From: Elusimicrobia bacterium RIFCSPLOWO2_12_FULL_59_9
GTDB lineage: Bacteria; Elusimicrobiota; Elusimicrobia; O2-12-FULL-59-9
NCBI GenBank assembly: GCA_001800185.1
Contig: MGUX01000071.1
Span: forward strand, 1-11,574
Direction of reading: 5' to 3'
DNA: 11,574 bases
Below, piece after piece: positions 7,050 to 11,574 of this stretch. Each line of letters begins with the position of its first letter. Position 1 is the first letter of the stretch. A program made the translations under genes and the position numbers. Under the pieces are notes generated by a model. The model made no database searches and was not told the DNA's origin. It saw only the letters and a list, made by a program, of their open reading frames with translations.

Positions 7050-7931
7050 ATGGCGCGCATCGGCCTGATAGCGGGTTCCGGGCAATTTCCGGTTCTTTTC
7101 GCCCAGGAAGCGCGCCGCAAAGGCGACGACGTCATCGCCCTCGGGCTTTCCGGCATCACCTCCGCCGAAGTGGAAAAATTGGCGGCTGAGTCGCACACCT
7201 TCAAGCTGGGCCAGCTCGAAAAACCGATTCAGATCTTCAAGAAGGCGGGCGTCAAGCAGGCCGTGATGGCGGGAAAGGTCCAGCACCGCTCTCTCTTCGG
7301 CGACCTCAGGCCGGACCTGCGGGCCGTCAAGATGCTGGCCAGGCTCAAGGACAAGCGAACCGATACGATTTTAGGCGAAGTCGCCAAAGAATTCGCGAAA
7401 GACGGCATCGAGCTGATTTCATCGGCGACGTATTTGTCGCATCTGATTCCGGCGCCCGGCGTCCTCACGCGCTTGAAGCCCGACGCGGCGCAGAAGCGCG
7501 ACATCGCTTTGGGTTGGACGGTGGCCAAATCGCTTTCAGGGCTGGACGTCGGGCAGACGGTCGTCGTCGGCGGCGGAGCCGTCGTGGCCGTCGAGGCGAT
7601 GGAGGGGACGGATGCCTGCATCCTTCGGGCGGGCGCCGTCGCCGGCCTCGCCTCGCCGCCGGCGGCCGCGGGGCTGCGGGGTTTGCTCAAAAGCGCCGCC
7701 ACCAAGCTGCTTGCGGAGCGCGGAGGCCTGGCGGTCGTCAAAGTCGCCAAGCCCAAGCAGGACTTTCGTTTTGATTTGCCGGTCATCGGCTTGACCACCC
7801 TTGAGGTGATGAAGCAGGCCGGAGCGTCGGTCTTGGCCGTTGAGGCGGGCCGGAGTCTTTTGTTCGACCGGGAGGAATTTTTGAGGCGCGCGGACCGGGA
7901 CCGCGTCGCGGTGGTCGCGATGGCGCCATAG
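7050..7931 (+). CDS. lpxI: LpxI, UDP-2,3-diacylglucosamine pyrophosphatase
   Basis: LpxI (formerly DUF1009) splits UDP-2,3-diacylglucosamine to lipid X (2,3-diacylglucosamine 1-phosphate) and UMP, the job done by LpxH in E. coli. It was characterised in Caulobacter. The 293-residue protein has the N-terminal block IGLIAGSGQFPVLFA (4-18) and a middle region with MAGKVQ, DDxx-like acidic positions and DTILG. The C-terminal domain carries EGTDACILRAG (185-195) and KPKQDFRFDLPVIG (234-247); the acidic residues in these two blocks are the likely metal and substrate ligands. The length is near the family's usual 270-290. Its placement between lpxA and lpxB and the absence of lpxH here support the role. 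The next gene starts 16 nt later. Confidence 0.93.
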   Translation: MARIGLIAGSGQFPVLFAQEARRKGDDVIALGLSGITSAEVEKLAAESHTFKLGQLEKPIQIFKKAGVKQAVMAGKVQHRSLFGDLRPDLRAVKMLARLKDKRTDTILGEVAKEFAKDGIELISSATYLSHLIPAPGVLTRLKPDAAQKRDIALGWTVAKSLSGLDVGQTVVVGGGAVVAVEAMEGTDACILRAGAVAGLASPPAAAGLRGLLKSAATKLLAERGGLAVVKVAKPKQDFRFDLPVIGLTTLEVMKQAGASVLAVEAGRSLLFDREEFLRRADRDRVAVVAMAP

Positions 7932-7947
7932 CCGGGGGGAATGTCCA

Positions 7948-8994
7948 ATGGAAAAACGCATAAAAGTCGGGGTGATCGGGGCCGGAAAAATCGGGAGCCT
8001 GCATGCCCGCGTGCTGAGCAAATTGCCTCAGGCGGAATTGGTCGGCGTTTGCGACAAGAATTTGTGGCGGGCCCAGATGATCGCCTGGCGGACCAACTGC
8101 GTGGCCTTCAACTATTACGGGGATTTGCTCAAACAAGTGGAGGCGGTCGTCGTCGCCGCTCCCACGGCGCTGCATTCGGAAATCGGCGTCAAGGCTCTTG
8201 AAGCGGGAGTTCACTGCCTCATTGAAAAACCCATCGCCGCGTCGCTGGAGGAGGCCAAAAAACTCTTGGAGGAGGCCAAGGCCCGCAAGCTCGTTCTCCA
8301 GGTGGGCCACGTCGAGCGCTTCAATCCGGCGGTGCTGGAGGCGATTCATCATATTCACAATCCGCGCTTTATCACGGCGGGACGCCTGGGCTCCTACGAT
8401 CCCCGGACCGCGCAGATCGGCGTGGTGTTGGATTTGATGATCCATGACTTGGACATTTTGCTGACCTTGGTGCCTTCGGAGATCGAGCGTCTGGAAGCGG
8501 TCGGGGCCCGCCTTCTCTCCGGGCATGAGGACATCGCCAACGTGCGCATCCGGTTTAAATCCGGCTGTATCGCCGATTTGACCGCCAGCCGCATCTCCTT
8601 CGAGCGTTTCCGGAAAATCCGCATTTTTCAGCCGGACAACTATATTTCCTTGGATTACCTCAACGCTTCCCTCAAGATATACCGCAAGAGCGCCGAGCAG
8701 GTGCGATCGCACAAAGACATCGCCGTGGTTTATCCCAAGCTGGTCAAGGCCGAGCCGCTCGGCTTGGAGCTGGCGCACTTTTTAAGCTGCGTGGAGCATA
8801 AATTGGAGCCATGGGTCGGCGGCGAGTCGGGGATTCGCGCGCTGGAATTGGCGCTTAAGATCACCGACGAGCTCGACCGCCACGAGCTTTCCCGGGAGCC
8901 CGCGGTTCCCTCCTTCACGCCGCCATGGGCCAATCTGGGGGAGTTCACCCGCTCCATTTCCAGCGCGGTCCTGGGCGGCGCGTCCAAAAAATAA
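7948..8994 (+). CDS. Gfo/Idh/MocA-family NAD(P)-dependent oxidoreductase of the lpx cluster
   Basis: The 348-residue protein has an N-terminal Rossmann fold with GVIGAGKIG (8-16; Gly11, Gly13, Gly16). Asp36 closes the second strand, which suggests NAD(H) preference. The family signature EKPIA follows (Lys94), then GHVERFNP (120-127) and the C-terminal-domain catalytic motif DLMIHDLD (162-169, with His166). These fit a sugar or sugar-nucleotide 3-dehydrogenase fold. GGGGGGA at 7934-7940 supports the ATG. Position between lpxI and lpxB implies a role in lipid A or sugar-nucleotide modification. GnnA of Acidithiobacillus and Leptospira is a member of this family that oxidises UDP-GlcNAc at C3 for the GnnB aminotransferase, giving amide-linked lipid A. 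No GnnB-like aminotransferase is present in this window, so GnnA is only a hypothesis and I assign no gene symbol. Confidence 0.9.
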   Translation: MEKRIKVGVIGAGKIGSLHARVLSKLPQAELVGVCDKNLWRAQMIAWRTNCVAFNYYGDLLKQVEAVVVAAPTALHSEIGVKALEAGVHCLIEKPIAASLEEAKKLLEEAKARKLVLQVGHVERFNPAVLEAIHHIHNPRFITAGRLGSYDPRTAQIGVVLDLMIHDLDILLTLVPSEIERLEAVGARLLSGHEDIANVRIRFKSGCIADLTASRISFERFRKIRIFQPDNYISLDYLNASLKIYRKSAEQVRSHKDIAVVYPKLVKAEPLGLELAHFLSCVEHKLEPWVGGESGIRALELALKITDELDRHELSREPAVPSFTPPWANLGEFTRSISSAVLGGASKK

Positions 8995-9031
8995 AGCAAG
9001 GCTGAAAGACGCCGCCTGAAGCGCTGAGTCT

Positions 9032-10288
9032 ATGAAAAAAAATATTCTGGTTGTGGCGGGCGATCCTTCCGGCGACCTGCATGGGTCTCACCTCATCCGC
9101 GCCTTGAAGCGGAGCGCCGGAAATCTGCGCGTGACGGGCGTCGGCGGGCCGATGATGCGGGAGGTGTGCGATGAGTTTATGCACGACCTGGCCTCTTTGG
9201 GTGTCACGGGTTTTTGGGAACCCATCAAGCGCCTGCCCCTGTGGGCCGGGCTTTTAAGGAAGCTCGGACGCTGGATGGACAGGGAGAAGCCCGCGGCGCT
9301 CATCACCATCGATTTTTACGGGTTCAACCACCAAGTTTTGCAGTTGGCCCGCAAACGCCGTCTGAACGCCTTCTACTATATCAGCCCCCAGGTTTGGGCC
9401 AGCCGTTCCGGACGCATCCGGAGGCTCGCCGGCCTGGTCCGGCACATGCTTGTGATTTTTCCCTTTGAAGAGGAAATTTACCGCAAGGCGGGAGTTCCCT
9501 GCACCTTCGTGGGGCATCCTCTTTTGGAGATTTTGCCCGCCGTCGAGCGCTTGCCGGGGCCCCGCCGGGGCGAGGGCGCCGTATGGAATATCGGGCTTCT
9601 TCCCGGAAGCCGGCCGGCGGAAATCCGGCGGCATCTGCCGGTTTTCCTCAAGGCGGTGGAGCTATTGAGCCGCGCCGACGCTTCGGCCCCCTTCGCAGAG
9701 CTCAGGGGACCCGGTTGCGCCGGAGGCGCGGCGGCCGTCCGGCAAGTGCGGGCGGTTTTATTCGCGCCCCCGGGTTCGACCGAGGAAAGCTTCCGGCAGT
9801 ACCGGCGAAACACCTCCGTGGATTTTGAATTCGTGGGCCGGACGCGCCATTACGAGCGCCGCGCCGAGATGGACCTGGCCATCACCTCCTCCGGAACGGC
9901 CACTTTGGAAAACGCCTTGCTGGGGATTCCCATGGTGGTGGTCTACAAGCTTTCGTGGCTCTCGTACCGCATCGCCAAGTCGCTCATTCAAGTGCCGTTC
10001 ATCTCCATGGCCAATATTCTGGCCCAGAAAGCCGTCGTTCCGGAATTGATTCAAGGGGGTGCCACGGCGCCGCGCATCGCCGAGGAGGCCGTCAAAATCC
10101 TGCGATCGCCGGAGCGCCTGCGGCGCATGCGGGAGGAGTTGTTGAGCCTGCGCCGGCTCTTGGGAAGCCCCGGCTGCTCGGAGCGCGCGGCCCAGGTCAT
10201 CTTGGACGCGGTCGTTTCCCAGACCGCCTCGCCACCGGCGCAACCGGGTCCCCTGAGCTCTGCGAAGGGGGCCGCCGCGCGGCGCTAA
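9032..10288 (+). CDS. lpxB: LpxB, lipid A disaccharide synthase, with in-frame repeat insertions
   Basis: LpxB is the GT19-family glycosyltransferase that joins UDP-2,3-diacylglucosamine to lipid X, at the inner face of the cytoplasmic membrane. Family blocks in the 418-residue protein are AGDPSGDLHG (9-18), GVGGPMM, Asp94 in ITIDFYGFN (E. coli Asp98), YYISPQVWASR (115-125), VGHPLLE, GLLPGSRPAEI (188-198) and SSGTATLENALLGIP (286-300). E. coli LpxB has 382 residues. The excess is mostly an extra segment of about 20 residues at about 217-237 and a C-terminal tail from about residue 398. Both correspond to the two arms of the 40-bp inverted repeat. The frame is intact across both, and the catalytic motifs lie outside them, so the enzyme is probably active. 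There is no strong ribosome binding site before the ATG, which is 37 nt after the oxidoreductase. The msbA start lies 8 nt after the stop. Confidence 0.94.
   Translation: MKKNILVVAGDPSGDLHGSHLIRALKRSAGNLRVTGVGGPMMREVCDEFMHDLASLGVTGFWEPIKRLPLWAGLLRKLGRWMDREKPAALITIDFYGFNHQVLQLARKRRLNAFYYISPQVWASRSGRIRRLAGLVRHMLVIFPFEEEIYRKAGVPCTFVGHPLLEILPAVERLPGPRRGEGAVWNIGLLPGSRPAEIRRHLPVFLKAVELLSRADASAPFAELRGPGCAGGAAAVRQVRAVLFAPPGSTEESFRQYRRNTSVDFEFVGRTRHYERRAEMDLAITSSGTATLENALLGIPMVVVYKLSWLSYRIAKSLIQVPFISMANILAQKAVVPELIQGGATAPRIAEEAVKILRSPERLRRMREELLSLRRLLGSPGCSERAAQVILDAVVSQTASPPAQPGPLSSAKGAAARR
9684..9734. repeat. in-frame repeat inside lpxB, arm 1 of a 40-bp inverted repeat
   Basis: Bases 9684-9723 are the exact reverse complement of 10235-10274, and the match continues to 9734 with two mismatches (9724 and 9729), 49 of 51 in all. 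The copy encodes about residues 218-234 of LpxB (SAPFAELRGPG then CAGGAAA), a stretch absent from E. coli LpxB. Within it CCCCT (9688-9692) and AGGGG (9704-9708) can pair around CGCAGAGCTC-like sequence, so the unit is itself partly palindromic. A small palindromic element inserted in frame, like the Rickettsia palindromic elements, is the best explanation. Confidence 0.8.
10224..10274. repeat. repeat at the 3' end of lpxB, arm 2 of a 40-bp inverted repeat
   Basis: This is the inverted copy of 9684-9734, perfect over 10235-10274. Read on the lpxB strand it encodes residues 402-414 (PAQPGPLSSAKGA), giving LpxB a Pro/Ala/Ser-rich tail after the normal family end near QVILDAVVSQ. It ends 14 nt from the last base of the lpxB stop and 22 nt before the msbA ATG. 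In the transcript the two arms could form a 40-bp stem enclosing 511 nt. Confidence 0.8.
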
Positions 10289-10296
10289 AGCCCGGT

Positions 10297-11574
10297 ATGC
10301 GAACCATCCGGCGTCTGATGCCTTTTTTAAAGCCCTATAAGGGGCGCTTCGTTCAAGCCGGAGTCGCGATGTGCCTGGTCGCCGCGCTCAATGGCGGCGC
10401 GGTTTATCTTCTCAAGCCGATCGTCGACCGCGTCTTCATCTCGCGGGATTTCCGGATCCTGTGGCTCGCGGTGGCGCTGGTGCCGCTTCTTGTGTTTCTC
10501 AAGACGGTCGCGGCCTATATCCAAAATTATTTGATGAGCTGGATCGGCCAAAGCGTCACCCAGGAGCTGCGCGAGGAGCTCTTCAGGCGGCTGCACCAGT
10601 TGTCCTTGGATTTTTTCGTGCAGAGGAAAAGCGGCGAGGTCCTTTCGCGGGTGACCAACGATTTGACGCTGCTGCAGTCCTGCCTGCATTTCATCCCTTT
10701 GTACTTGGTGCGCGACAGCGCGACGGTGGTGGTTTTGCTGGGAGTCCTTTTTTATCTCCATTGGAAATTCGCCCTCTTGGCCCTTCTCAGCGTGCCTATG
10801 GTCGCGGCGCTGCTCTGGATTTTCGGCCGAAAAATGCGCGACGCCAGCGCCCGGAGCCAGCAGGTCATGGGACAAATCTACCACCGTTTTCAAGAAAGCC
10901 TGCAGGGGATGGTGGTCATCAAGGCTTTCAATTACGAGGAAGGGGCCATCCGCAGGTTTCAGCTCGAAAACCGGTCCTTTTTCGACGAGATCATGCGGTA
11001 TTTGAGGGCGACGGCGCTGTCGGGCCCGCTGATGGAGTTCGCCGGCAGCCTGGTGCTCGCCCTGCTCATCTATTACGGAGGCAAGGAAATCATCGCGGAG
11101 CGCCTGACGCCGGGCGAGTTTTTCGCGTTTTTGGGAAGCTTTTTCGCCGCTTACGCTCCCGTCAAGAATCTGGCCCGCGCCAACTCCACGCTCCAAATGG
11201 GTTTGGCCTCCGCCGACAGGATATTTCAGCTTCTGGATGAAAAGACGACCGTCATGGACGCGCCCCGGGCTCCGCTTTTCGAGGATTTAAAGAGCGGCCT
11301 CTCGCTGCGCGGGGTGTCTTTCCGCTATCCCACCCGGGAAACCCTGGCGCTTAAAGACGTCAGTTTTTCCATCGCCAAGGGAGAGATTGTCGCCGTCGTG
11401 GGGCCGAGCGGCTCTGGGAAATCGACTCTGGCGCAGCTTTTGCTGCGATTATACGACCCGACGGCGGGAGAAATTCTGGTCGACGGCCGGGACCTCAAGC
11501 TCTGGAATTCCAGGTCCTTGAGGGCGCGCATCGGGCTCGTGAGCCAGGAAACGGTCCTTTTCAACGACACCATC
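10297..11574 (+). CDS. msbA: MsbA-type lipid A exporter ABC transporter, 5' part (cut by window edge)
   Basis: MsbA is a homodimeric half-transporter that flips the lipid A core across the inner membrane using ATP. The visible 426 residues show an ABC-exporter transmembrane domain with about six hydrophobic segments in the first 300. LDFFVQRKSGEVLSRVTNDL (about 103-122) is the characteristic coupling-helix block of this family. The ATPase domain then begins (LSLRGVSFRYP, with its aromatic A-loop Tyr), followed by Walker A GPSGSGKST (369-377, at 11401-11427) and the Q-loop GLVSQE. The signature LSGGQ, Walker B and H-loop lie past the right edge. It starts 8 nt after lpxB with no clear ribosome binding site, which suggests translational coupling; an in-frame ATG at 10318 is an alternative start. 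Other drug or lipid exporters look alike, so the MsbA call relies on the lpx neighbourhood. Confidence 0.88.
   Translation, partial: MRTIRRLMPFLKPYKGRFVQAGVAMCLVAALNGGAVYLLKPIVDRVFISRDFRILWLAVALVPLLVFLKTVAAYIQNYLMSWIGQSVTQELREELFRRLHQLSLDFFVQRKSGEVLSRVTNDLTLLQSCLHFIPLYLVRDSATVVVLLGVLFYLHWKFALLALLSVPMVAALLWIFGRKMRDASARSQQVMGQIYHRFQESLQGMVVIKAFNYEEGAIRRFQLENRSFFDEIMRYLRATALSGPLMEFAGSLVLALLIYYGGKEIIAERLTPGEFFAFLGSFFAAYAPVKNLARANSTLQMGLASADRIFQLLDEKTTVMDAPRAPLFEDLKSGLSLRGVSFRYPTRETLALKDVSFSIAKGEIVAVVGPSGSGKSTLAQLLLRLYDPTAGEILVDGRDLKLWNSRSLRARIGLVSQETVLFNDTI

Noticed and set aside
9311..9331. LpxB Gly97 where E. coli has Asp101 (IDFYGFN against IDAPDFN)
   Set aside because: The important Asp94 (E. 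coli Asp98) is kept, and a glycine at this place is, as I recall, common in LpxB of other phyla, so it is not evidence of loss of function.

Overview
This window carries one co-directional (+ strand) cluster for building the outer membrane of a Gram-negative (diderm) bacterium. It contains ten genes and no sign of an ordinary break between operons. In order they are bamA, skp/ompH-like, lpxD, lpxC, fabZ, lpxA, lpxI, a Gfo/Idh/MocA-family oxidoreductase, lpxB, and the first 426 codons of an msbA-type ABC transporter that runs off the right edge. The DNA is GC-rich, and GTG and probably TTG compete with ATG as start codons. LpxI replaces LpxH, and lpxC sits beside lpxD, so this is not an enterobacterial arrangement. 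The set fits Elusimicrobiota-like or other deep-branching diderm lineages. That placement rests on gene order recalled from memory and is low confidence.

Region by region: positions 1-195 are a non-coding leader with a convincing sigma70-type promoter (TTGAGG, 17 bp, TATAAT) and two small hairpins. Positions 196-3598 encode protein-export and outer-membrane assembly functions: the BamA insertase and a periplasmic Skp-type chaperone of about twice the usual length. Positions 3618-10288 encode the lipid A steps from UDP-GlcNAc to the tetraacyl disaccharide 1-phosphate (LpxA, LpxC, LpxD, LpxI, LpxB). FabZ is included to make hydroxyacyl-ACP precursors, and an oxidoreductase of unproven role sits between lpxI and lpxB. 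Position 10297 onward encodes the flippase-type exporter that would carry the lipid across the inner membrane. Intergenic gaps are 2 to 37 nt everywhere except the 165-nt lpxC-fabZ gap.

Two things are not explained by ordinary gene content. First, the lpxC-fabZ gap is filled by an inverted-repeat element built from 9-10 bp AGTGGTAAAGTGG-type units, and lpxC's own stop codon lies in its left arm. Second, lpxB contains a perfect 40-bp inverted repeat (9684-9723 and 10235-10274). One copy adds about 20 residues inside the glycosyltransferase and the other forms a C-terminal tail. Both look like small mobile or palindromic elements, the second pair having inserted in frame in coding DNA. The enzymes themselves look intact, with their catalytic residues visible. 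I see no RNA genes, CRISPR array, transposase or complete prophage or defence system.
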